A stretch of DNA of 64,000 nt, from NCBI GenBank assembly GCA_963664035.2, contig OY760867.2:2356001-2420000 (forward strand), in the 5' to 3' direction. Below the pieces are notes generated by a model. That model was not told where the DNA came from and searched no databases. It saw only the letters and a list, made by a program, of their open reading frames with translations. The position numbers and the translations under genes are program-made. How positions within the stretch are numbered: the first letter of the stretch is position 1; every line of letters begins with the position of its first letter. Source of the DNA: G958296245 sp963664035. Lineage in GTDB: Bacteria; Chloroflexota; Dehalococcoidia; Lucifugimonadales; G958296245. Shown one piece after another: positions 26,086 to 33,402 of this stretch.

Positions 26086-29000
26086 ATGACCAAGAAGACG
26101 GCGCAGATGGGGACCAAGACGATTCTATTTCCGCTGGGGAGTTGCGCGGCGGCGGCGTTTGCGGCGCTTCTCGTGCTGCTGTTTGCCGCAAGCTGCGGCG
26201 GATCGTCGGAACCTCAAGTGATCGAGGTCATCAAGGAGGTGCCGGTAGAGGTCATCAAGGAGGTGCCTGTAGCGGCGCCGACGGCTACCCCGGAGCCGGA
26301 GGCTGCCCCCGCGCCGACGGCTACTCCTGAGCCGGAGGCTGCCCCCGCGCCGACGGCTACTCCTGCGCCTACGGCTGCTCCTGAGCCCACGCCTACGGCT
26401 GCTCCTGAGCCCACGCCGACGGCTGCTCCTGAGCCCACGCCGACGGCTGCTCCTGAGCCCACGCCGACGGCTGCTCCTGAGCCCACGCCGACGGCTGCCC
26501 CTGAGCCCACGCCGACGGCTACCGCAGAACCGGACACCGAGGCTTCGACCGATTTCACCGATGCCTACGAGACCGCCTACGACCAGCAGATCGAGAGGGG
26601 CAAGTCGAAGGAGTATGCCGAGACCTACGCCGGAGCATTCAGCGCGCAGCGCGGACTGGGCAAGTCCAACGAGTTCGCGAGCGCCTATGCGAAGCAGCGA
26701 GCCGAGGATAGGTCGCCCGAGTTCGCCGATGCCTACGCCGGACAGATCGAACAGGGGCGGTCGGACGGTTACGCCTTCACCTACGCGGAGCAGCGGGAAC
26801 AGGGCAGGGCCGAGGGATACGCCCACGCCTACTCCGGGCAGGTCGAGGATGGGAGGTCGGAGGGATACGCCCGCGCCTACTCCGGGCAGGTCGAGGATGG
26901 GCGGTCGGAGGGATACGCCCACGCCTACTCCGGGCAGGTCGAGGCGGGACGCTCCGAGGGATACGCCCACGCCTACGCGGGGCAGCTCGACGGCGGACGG
27001 TCGGAGACGTACGCCGCCGCCTACGCCGGGCGGATCGACGGGGGCAGGACGGCCGGCTATGCCGCCCTCTACGCCGAGCAGGTAGAGTCCGGGAAGTCCG
27101 AAGCCTACGCCGCCGCCTACGCCGACCAGATCGAGGTCGGAAAGTCCGAGCAGTACGCCGCCGCCTACGCCGGGAAGCGCGACGGCGGCAAGCCCGACGA
27201 CTTCGCCGCCACCTACGCCAGGCAGATCGAGAAGGGCAAGTCCCCCGACGCCGCCGATGCCTACGCCTTCGTATTCTTCGAGCAGCGCGAACAGGGCAAG
27301 TCGATTGAGTACTCCGACTTCTTCGCCGATCAGCGGGCCCAGGGCAAGTCGTTCGACTATGCGAGCAGCTACGCTTCGGCGCGCGAATCGGGCGAGTCGG
27401 AGCAGTACGCCGACGCGTACGCCGCCCTGCGCGAACAGGGGCAGACCCACGAATTCGCCGACGGCTACGCCGCGCAGATCGAGCAGGGGAGGTCGGAGGA
27501 CTACGCGAAATTCTACGCCGAGGCGCGCAGGGACGGCATGTCCCATGAGACCGCGTCGAACTACGCCCAGCAGCGCAGGCAGGACAAGTCCCACGTCTAT
27601 GCGGAGAGCTACGCCCTGAAGATCGAAGCGGGGATGTCCCAACAGGAGGCGGCCGCGTACGCCCAGGCATACGCCGGGCAGGTCGAGGGAGGGAAGTCGG
27701 TCGCGTTTGCCGAGGAGTACGCTGCGCAGGTCCTCGCGGGGAAGACGCCGGAATACGCCGCAGTCTATTCGGAGCAGATCGAGCGGGGGAAGTCCGCCCC
27801 ATACGCGGACCACTACGCCCTGCGTATCGGGGAAGGAAAGTCCCACGAATACGCGGACGCCTACGCCGCGGCTCGCGAGCAGGGACGCTCCCACGAGTAC
27901 GCCGACCAGTTCGCCCTGCTCAGGGAGCAGGGCCACTCCGACGTGTACGCGGACCATTACGCCGTTCGAGTCGGGCAGGGGAAGTCGCCCGATGAGGCCG
28001 CCGCGCTCGCCAAGGCATACTCGGAACAGATCGAGCAAGGGAAGTCCCAGGCCTACGCGGAGGCGTACTCTACGCAGGTCGTCGAGCAGGGCCGGTCAGC
28101 CGGATACGCGAGGGGCTACGCCCAGGCCGTCGAGGGCGGCAAATCGCCGCGGTACGCGGCTATCTACGCCGAGCAAATCGAAGCGGGCAATTCTGCCGAG
28201 TTTGCCGACCTGTTCGCGGTCAATTACACCGCCATACTGGCAAAGGACAGGGGCGAAGCGATCGGACAGTTCCTTCATACGTACGTCCTTCTGCCTGGTC
28301 CTTGGGTGACGTTCGCCAGGGAATATGCACTACAAAAAGCAAATGGCGCGCTTGACTCTTTCGCTCTCGCATTTGCGAGGAGCAGAACACTCGATTTCGA
28401 GTCCGTTGCACTGAGGCGCTTGGGTATTGAAAGAGCAAATGAAAGAGCAAATGAAAAGGCTCTTAGTTATCAAGGGGAAGTCAACAGTGGTAAGAGTGAC
28501 GTATATGCCCATGAGTATAGTCGGTGGTCGGTTACGTCACTGGAAGAAGAGGAACGCAGGAACAGAGCTTCGCGATTGGAATCTTGTTACAATAGATTGT
28601 CAGAAGACGCCTTCTATAGGTATTATAATAGAAGCTATTATGATATCGGAGGAATCAGCCTCATCATGCACGACCCCCATTATGAATTTCAGGCCAGGAT
28701 ACCCTTCGATTTCCGTGATGGAGGCATCGTGACTATAGGAGGTGATCTTTCTTTCAAGTACAATTCGCTGTACGCTTCGTTTATATACCAATATTGCGCC
28801 GTTATCTCCGGTTATTCACTCGATTTCGACTTAGATCGTCCTTGGCTTTGGACGGGTACATTCGTCAGAACAGCATATTGGATCGATCAGGTGTATGTGA
28901 AGGACCGACGTAATCGAGCGGCTTGGACGTATGCATGGCGACGGTGGTATGGCAAGAGTGCCGAGTACGCAACCAAGTACGCGGACATATTCGAGAAGGC

Positions 29001-29214
29001 CTACTATGAGGAGGAGGTTGATGATCCGAGGTGGAGTCCGGGAAACCGATGGCGTTATGCCGATCAAAAAGCCTACGCAATGACGGAATTCTCGAAACCG
29101 GAAGCATACGGAAGGGAATACGGTCTCAGCTATATCGAAGGCCGTTCTCAGAAGGACATGAACCATTTGGAGGCCCAGGAATACGCCAAGCAGCAGGCGG
29201 ACAAATCCCAATAG
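26086..29214 (+). CDS. lipoprotein with about 32 copies of a 16-residue YAxxYA repeat
   Basis: 1042 residues. Signal peptide with lipobox FAAS-Cys37, then IEVIKEVPVEVIKEVPV and a Pro/Ala/Thr/Glu linker (about 64-150, PTPTAAPE repeats). From about 162 to 711 a 16-residue unit repeats, consensus (R/K)SxxYAxAYAxQxExG. Some units are 17 or 20 long. The remaining 330 residues carry only a few decayed units and a tyrosine-rich segment, with GC near 40-47 percent against about 75 in the repeats. The function is unknown. A long helical rod anchored to the outer face of the membrane is the simplest reading. ATG follows AGGAG by 8-9 nt. Confidence 0.85.
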   Translation: MTKKTAQMGTKTILFPLGSCAAAAFAALLVLLFAASCGGSSEPQVIEVIKEVPVEVIKEVPVAAPTATPEPEAAPAPTATPEPEAAPAPTATPAPTAAPEPTPTAAPEPTPTAAPEPTPTAAPEPTPTAAPEPTPTAAPEPTPTATAEPDTEASTDFTDAYETAYDQQIERGKSKEYAETYAGAFSAQRGLGKSNEFASAYAKQRAEDRSPEFADAYAGQIEQGRSDGYAFTYAEQREQGRAEGYAHAYSGQVEDGRSEGYARAYSGQVEDGRSEGYAHAYSGQVEAGRSEGYAHAYAGQLDGGRSETYAAAYAGRIDGGRTAGYAALYAEQVESGKSEAYAAAYADQIEVGKSEQYAAAYAGKRDGGKPDDFAATYARQIEKGKSPDAADAYAFVFFEQREQGKSIEYSDFFADQRAQGKSFDYASSYASARESGESEQYADAYAALREQGQTHEFADGYAAQIEQGRSEDYAKFYAEARRDGMSHETASNYAQQRRQDKSHVYAESYALKIEAGMSQQEAAAYAQAYAGQVEGGKSVAFAEEYAAQVLAGKTPEYAAVYSEQIERGKSAPYADHYALRIGEGKSHEYADAYAAAREQGRSHEYADQFALLREQGHSDVYADHYAVRVGQGKSPDEAAALAKAYSEQIEQGKSQAYAEAYSTQVVEQGRSAGYARGYAQAVEGGKSPRYAAIYAEQIEAGNSAEFADLFAVNYTAILAKDRGEAIGQFLHTYVLLPGPWVTFAREYALQKANGALDSFALAFARSRTLDFESVALRRLGIERANERANEKALSYQGEVNSGKSDVYAHEYSRWSVTSLEEEERRNRASRLESCYNRLSEDAFYRYYNRSYYDIGGISLIMHDPHYEFQARIPFDFRDGGIVTIGGDLSFKYNSLYASFIYQYCAVISGYSLDFDLDRPWLWTGTFVRTAYWIDQVYVKDRRNRAAWTYAWRRWYGKSAEYATKYADIFEKAYYEEEVDDPRWSPGNRWRYADQKAYAMTEFSKPEAYGREYGLSYIEGRSQKDMNHLEAQEYAKQQADKSQ

Positions 29215-29299
29215 GTCCGGCATCGGCCCGGACCCTGGCGAGTCCATGCGCGTCGAACCACGTGGACGTTCCAACAATCAATATGGAGGGGGTGTCGAA

Positions 29300-30355
29300 A
29301 TGAGTCGTATCAGGAACTGCATAGCGGCCGTCTCACTATTGGCGGTGGCGCTGGCGATCGGGTGCGGCGGGAAGAGCGCTCCCAATGAGGCGACGATCAA
29401 GGAGCTGGCGCTGCTCTCGAAGGCCGGCAACGAGGAGGCCGCGAAAGAGCTGGGCAAGGTGGAGGCGACGTTGATGCCGGACGGCGAAGGCGCAGGCGGC
29501 TCCGCCGGGGACGCCCCTCCGCCCGACGCGGTCGCCAAGGAGCTGGCGAAGCTCGCAAACTCCGGCGACGCAAAGGCCGCAGGCGCGATGAAGGAGATCG
29601 ACGCCCTTTCGAAGCAGTACGAGGAGCGGGAGGCCGCGGCCAGGCGCGAGATGGACGCCGCAACCGTGCTCGCGAGATCATACGCCGACGACGAGGCGGA
29701 ATCGGAACGGCGCGCGGATGCCGCCGACGACCTGATGACCCGGTTCGACAACCGGGAGTTGGACTCAGGCCGCGCCCTGGACCTGCTGGACACGATAGCG
29801 CCGGGCGCGTCCATAGACGAACGGCGGCAGGCCGCCGAGAGGCTGGCGAAGCTGTCGGCGATCAGCGGCGACTGGAACGCGGAACAGCGCATGGAGGCGG
29901 CGAACGAGTTGATGAGGCTGATCGCGGGCGATGAGCCGGACGCCGGCCGGCGCGTGGAGGCGGCCCGGGAGCTGGCGGCGCGTTTCGACAAGGGGGACCT
30001 GGATGCCGATGAAGCGCTGGACCTGATGGAGCGGATAGCGCCCGGGGCCGCCCTCAAGAAGCGCGCCGAGGCCCTCGGCTCCATAGCGGCCCGCTTCGGA
30101 GAAGGCGGAAACTGGGACGGCCAGGACGCCAAGGGCTTCGCCGAGGACCTGCACCGCCTGACCTTCGGCGACGACCTGGAGCTGGAGAAGCGCGGCCGCG
30201 CCGCCGTGGACCTGGCCAGCGAGGGCGTGAAGTGGGTCGGCGGAGACTCCTTCAGCGACAAAGAGATCGAGGATAGCGGCCGGTTGATCAAGGAGGTAGT
30301 GTTCGGCGATTCGCAATCGGTCAGCGACACCTTCTCCAGCATACTCGGCGACTAG
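29300..30355 (+). CDS. helical lipoprotein of unknown function
   Basis: 351 residues. ATG 29300 lies behind GGAGGGGG, giving the signal peptide SRIRNCIAAVSLLAVALAIG with lipobox ending at Cys. The mature part is almost all charged helix with degenerate repeats such as ALDLLDTIAPGASIDERRQA and ALDLMERIAPGAALKKRAEA, and units with AARELAARFDKGDLDADEAL. It follows the YA-repeat lipoprotein by 85 bp and is probably its operon partner. No family recognised. Its TAG stop is the first triplet of the MITE-like element at 30353. Confidence 0.8.
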   Translation: MSRIRNCIAAVSLLAVALAIGCGGKSAPNEATIKELALLSKAGNEEAAKELGKVEATLMPDGEGAGGSAGDAPPPDAVAKELAKLANSGDAKAAGAMKEIDALSKQYEEREAAARREMDAATVLARSYADDEAESERRADAADDLMTRFDNRELDSGRALDLLDTIAPGASIDERRQAAERLAKLSAISGDWNAEQRMEAANELMRLIAGDEPDAGRRVEAARELAARFDKGDLDADEALDLMERIAPGAALKKRAEALGSIAARFGEGGNWDGQDAKGFAEDLHRLTFGDDLELEKRGRAAVDLASEGVKWVGGDSFSDKEIEDSGRLIKEVVFGDSQSVSDTFSSILGD

Positions 30356-30436
30356 GGCGTGTCCACCCTATTGGGTATGGATGTGTTATCATTGGCGCAT
30401 GGGACTCGATGCGCCGCGTAGTGTGAACACGCCCTA
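30353..30436. mobile_element. 84-bp MITE-like element with 10-bp inverted ends
   Basis: Ends TAGGGCGTGT and ACACGCCCTA are perfect inverted repeats. The inside contains a further small palindrome GGCGCATGG...GATGCGCCG and no coding frame. The stop codon of the upstream lipoprotein is its first three bases. No parent transposon with these ends is in the window. Confidence 0.5.
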
Positions 30437-30487
30437 ACCCGGGATTCCAGATATCGGAGTTGGGCATGGCAGAGCAGGGAGGGACCA

Positions 30488-30700
30488 GTGGGAAGAAAAG
30501 AAGATGACCGAGACGCGTATCGTAAACCCGATGGCATCGTGGGCCGGTCATTCCGGCGAGGGACTCGGAAAGCCGTTGCTGCACTGACCCTAGGGATTCT
30601 CTGCGGAGGAGACCCAATAGCGGGGTCTCTGGGTCATCTGGCAGATGATGCGGCGAGAGAATTGCCAATGGCAATCGAACGGTCGAATAGGAAGCGATAG
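30488..30700 (+). CDS. doubtful 70-residue ORF
   Basis: GTG start 4 nt after GGAGGG. The product is basic at the N-terminus (MGRKEDDRDAYRKPDG), with one moderately hydrophobic stretch (AVAALTLGILCGGDPIAG). No homology is recognised. It is the only gene-like object in the 357-bp gap after the helical lipoprotein, and it may be chance. Confidence 0.25.
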   Translation: MGRKEDDRDAYRKPDGIVGRSFRRGTRKAVAALTLGILCGGDPIAGSLGHLADDAARELPMAIERSNRKR

Positions 30701-30712
30701 GGCACTTTCCTT

Positions 30713-31555
30713 CTATATGAAGGGGAGCAATCCCCTCACCCATTCTATGACCTTAATTGCGGATGCGACGTAGGGGAGCGCCTTCACGGACTGCCATGCT
30801 GAGGCCAGTCGCCCCTTGGCGTCCGTGCCTTGTTCGTGCGGCGGAATCGCCTCCAGCTCTCCGGCGAGCATCTCGGCCGACACCCGCGCAACAACTCCCG
30901 CGTCGTTGATTACCCTGTCCAGGGAGAGCAGCCCAACCCTGTTCGTTACGTCGTGATGGGTGCCGGGGAAGAACCGGTCAGGCTCCGTCGCCATTTCCCT
31001 GTGCAAGGCAACGGCCCCGCCTCCATCGTCAGCCGTGGAGCCAAGTTGCAGGTTGAGCGGCAGCACCGGCTTGCCGAGAGCGATCATCTCCGTCGCAGTA
31101 GCATATGTGCCCTTGCCGCCGCCGATTGCGAGCATAGCGTCGGACCTTTCGGTCATCACCCTGCGATACTCGCCGCCGGTGAACACCTCCCGTCGTATCT
31201 GATGGATCTCAACGGCGCTTCTCTGTTCCAAGTCCCTCAGCAGCCTCAGATTCGCGTCATCGATCTTCGACTCACGCGCTTTGTCAGACATGACGATCCG
31301 TGCGTACTTGCGGGAGGTTCCGGTCGTAGTGGTGGCGTAGCGCTCGACCTCCCGCAATGCTACCCAGTCGAATACATGGGGCACACCGCGTTCGTCCTTC
31401 ACGCTCGCCTCGTCTCCGGCCAGCACCACGATGCCGCCTCCACGGCTCAGGACCTCCCCGGTGAAGCTCCTCACGAACTGTGATGCCACGTCCAGCTTGT
31501 CCACCGGGCACGAAGGACTTGCGCTGCCGGAGATCAATATGAACTTGCCGTTCAT
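30713..31555 (-). CDS. SLOG/STALD-type (LOG-Smf-like) protein, probable CBASS-like effector
   Basis: 280 residues. A Rossmann-like SLOG domain is seen: first glycine loop ILISGSASPSCP (6-17), LSRGGGIVVLAG, MLAIGGGKGTYATATEM (139-155) with the GGxGT...E signature of the LOG superfamily, then GKPVLPLNL. Members bind nucleotide-derived ligands, and in conflict systems (STALD) they sense or process cyclic-nucleotide or ADP-ribose signals. The C-terminus (about 250-280, LPYVASAIKVIEWVRGLLPFI) is amphipathic to hydrophobic and could touch membrane. It starts 15 bp after the CD-NTase stop and so is the likely receiver of its product. This functional link is inference. Confidence 0.78.
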   Translation of the reverse strand: MNGKFILISGSASPSCPVDKLDVASQFVRSFTGEVLSRGGGIVVLAGDEASVKDERGVPHVFDWVALREVERYATTTTGTSRKYARIVMSDKARESKIDDANLRLLRDLEQRSAVEIHQIRREVFTGGEYRRVMTERSDAMLAIGGGKGTYATATEMIALGKPVLPLNLQLGSTADDGGGAVALHREMATEPDRFFPGTHHDVTNRVGLLSLDRVINDAGVVARVSAEMLAGELEAIPPHEQGTDAKGRLASAWQSVKALPYVASAIKVIEWVRGLLPFI

Positions 31556-31570
31556 TCGTGACAGCTTACC

Positions 31571-32425
31571 TTAGCCCCCTTCGCAGAATAGCTCGTCGAA
31601 CTCTGCCCTAGTACTGCACGATCTGACCTTGCCGCGCATCTGCCCGAAGTAGGTCGATGCCCGTTTGCGAAGTGTGGAATTAGCCGCGCAAAGGTATTCG
31701 TCTACATATCTCGACTGCCCAGTTGAATCTGTGATTGGACTCATCACTGCATCCATCGCATGCCCCAACAGGTGAATCAGCATGGCCTTCGGGTCGAGTG
31801 GGCCTTCATAGTCCCTGAATGCCTCTATCGCGAGGGCCTCCATGTGGTATCCACTAATCTTCCTGCTCTGGCGTCTGATGAAGCAGTCTGCCATGGCCTT
31901 GGCGAGCTTGATTGTGGGTACGACCCTACCACCGCTTGCCTGATTGACCTCACTCAGCTTCTCGGCGAATCTCTCTGGATGAACCACGTTGCTCCAACCG
32001 GTACTTCCGGGTTCGGCAATCCGCACGCCGCCCGTGTTCGTCCGAATGGCGGGCAGTACCTGTATCTCTGTCCCATCGGAGTAGCCGACGGTCACCGCCA
32101 GATTGCCCGCACTTACGGGATTCTGATGGAGCCTGTCTTGAATGGCATCCCGCACGTACTCTATGACGCTTGCCGGGGTTTGGTTCACGAGCGAAGACTC
32201 GTTCACAATCAAGAGGACGTCGACATCGCTGAGGCCGGTCACGTAGGTGCGCCTCCGAACGGAACCACCGAACATGGTCTGCACTACATCGCCTTCTTGC
32301 CTGAGGAACCCACACAGGCTTTCAAGGTGTCTCGTAATAGCGCTCGTATTCCTGCGGTTGTACCTGACGAGCAGGTCCTCGCAGTACCTATTGAAGTTGT
32401 CGTCTGACATGGCGTACTTCCCCAT
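31571..32425 (-). CDS. CD-NTase / SMODS-type nucleotidyltransferase (CBASS cyclase-like)
   Basis: 284 residues. ATG 32425 follows GAGGAAG. Pol-beta-type active site: FGGSVRRRTYVTGLSDVDVL (52-71) with GS and the DVD pair at 67-69. The third acidic ligand lies in GTEIQVLPAI (118-127), where Glu120 is the candidate. Downstream PTIKLAKAMADCF and SGYHMEALAIEAF match the helical half of SMODS cyclases. Such enzymes make cyclic di- or trinucleotides that switch on effectors in CBASS anti-phage defence. The partner is the SLOG protein downstream. No Cap2/Cap3 or HORMA/TRIP13 genes are present, so it would be a minimal type. GC is lower than flanking metabolic genes. Confidence 0.85.
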   Translation of the reverse strand: MGKYAMSDDNFNRYCEDLLVRYNRRNTSAITRHLESLCGFLRQEGDVVQTMFGGSVRRRTYVTGLSDVDVLLIVNESSLVNQTPASVIEYVRDAIQDRLHQNPVSAGNLAVTVGYSDGTEIQVLPAIRTNTGGVRIAEPGSTGWSNVVHPERFAEKLSEVNQASGGRVVPTIKLAKAMADCFIRRQSRKISGYHMEALAIEAFRDYEGPLDPKAMLIHLLGHAMDAVMSPITDSTGQSRYVDEYLCAANSTLRKRASTYFGQMRGKVRSCSTRAEFDELFCEGG

Positions 32426-32445
32426 TTCTTCCTCGAGGGACGGTG

Positions 32446-33108
32446 TCACGGATCGCTGGACGAGCGCGCCGTGGCGTCCGGAAACGTCGGCGGCCTCATG
32501 CCCGTCATGGCTATCTCGCCGGGGGTTACTATGCCGCCCGATAGGACCATGCTCATGGCCTGTTGCACGCTCATGTCCACGTCGTAGACCCCCTCGATCG
32601 GCACCACGCCCACCCAGCCTGAGTTCGGGGTCGGCGCCGTCGGCACGTACACGACGCCCATCTCGCCGTCCTTGGTCATGGTGGTCGCGGTCAGGAAGCC
32701 GATCATCCAGGTGCCGGCCTTCGGGTATTCGATCAGCACGACGCGCTTGAAGCCGGACTCGGAGGTGCCCGTGAAGGAGTCGATGAGCCTCCGCGCCGGG
32801 TTGTAGACCGCGCCGACTATCGGGATGGACAGCAGCCAGTTCTGGATCCCCCCGATCATCCTCTTGCCGAGGTTGCTCAGCTCCCATAGCTGCCCCACGA
32901 GGTAGACTAGCACCAGCATCGCCACTATTCCGATGCCGGGTATGTGTCTGCCTATCCTGTCGTCGATGACCGGGCCCAGGAAGCCGTCCATCAGGTTGAA
33001 CACGAGGCGCAGCACCCAGAAGGTGATGGCCAGGGGCACGACGATGATCAGCCCCGCGGTCATCACCCTGCGGAGATGGCCCAAGATCACCCTTTTCAGA
33101 ACGCGCAC
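32446..33108 (-). CDS. DUF502-family membrane protein
   Basis: 220 residues with two N-terminal membrane helices (MTAGLIIVVPLAITFWVLRLVF and a second around 58-75, GIGIVAMLVLVYLVGQL). Conserved IPIVGAVYNPARRLID and GVVYVPTAPTPNSGWVGVVP are diagnostic of DUF502. Function is unknown. It lies 20 bp upstream of the CD-NTase on the same strand, so the two may share a transcript, although DUF502 is a housekeeping family not known from CBASS. Confidence 0.88.
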   Translation of the reverse strand: MRVLKRVILGHLRRVMTAGLIIVVPLAITFWVLRLVFNLMDGFLGPVIDDRIGRHIPGIGIVAMLVLVYLVGQLWELSNLGKRMIGGIQNWLLSIPIVGAVYNPARRLIDSFTGTSESGFKRVVLIEYPKAGTWMIGFLTATTMTKDGEMGVVYVPTAPTPNSGWVGVVPIEGVYDVDMSVQQAMSMVLSGGIVTPGEIAMTGMRPPTFPDATARSSSDP

Positions 33109-33193
33109 GCGCCACCTCCGGCATGGGCCGCCTCGGCCTCAGTCTACAGGCAACTGTACCATACGCCGACCGCCGACCGCTCAGGCGGCTAGG

Positions 33194-33391
33194 AAACTGT
33201 TCAGTCTCCATGAGTTGAATCGTGAGAGTCACCCCGTATGTCATTCTGAACGTAGCGCAGCGGAGTGAAGAATCTAAAGACCTTGCCTGCGAATCCAACG
33301 TCAACTGGAGGAGACGCCCTTAGATTCCTCGCTGCGCTCGGAATGACAGAAAGAGGGGGCCATGCCTCCACTCTCACCTAGTCTGAACAGT
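33194..33391. repeat. nested palindromic intergenic element
   Basis: Outer arms AACTGTTCAGTCT and AGTCTGAACAGTT are inverted, and both are followed inward by a GTGAGAGT motif. Inside, GTCATTCTGAACGTAGCG at 33240 is answered by CTGCGCTCGGAATGAC ending at 33347. The inner pair is a widespread bacterial dispersed repeat. It fills most of the 294-bp gap downstream of the TIM-barrel gene. Confidence 0.65.
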
Positions 33392-33402
33392 TACGCGGCT
33401 GG

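Noticed and set aside
26214..28038. Long open frames opposite and beside the YA-repeat lipoprotein (637 and 341 codons)
   Set aside because: They are arginine/glycine-rich artefacts of the periodic high-GC DNA. The + frame has a lipobox, a Shine-Dalgarno and regular repeats.
32446..33304. Upstream extension of the CD-NTase frame to 577 codons
   Set aside because: The extension lies in a second frame of the DUF502 gene and is arginine rich. ATG 32425 has a Shine-Dalgarno and starts the family fold.
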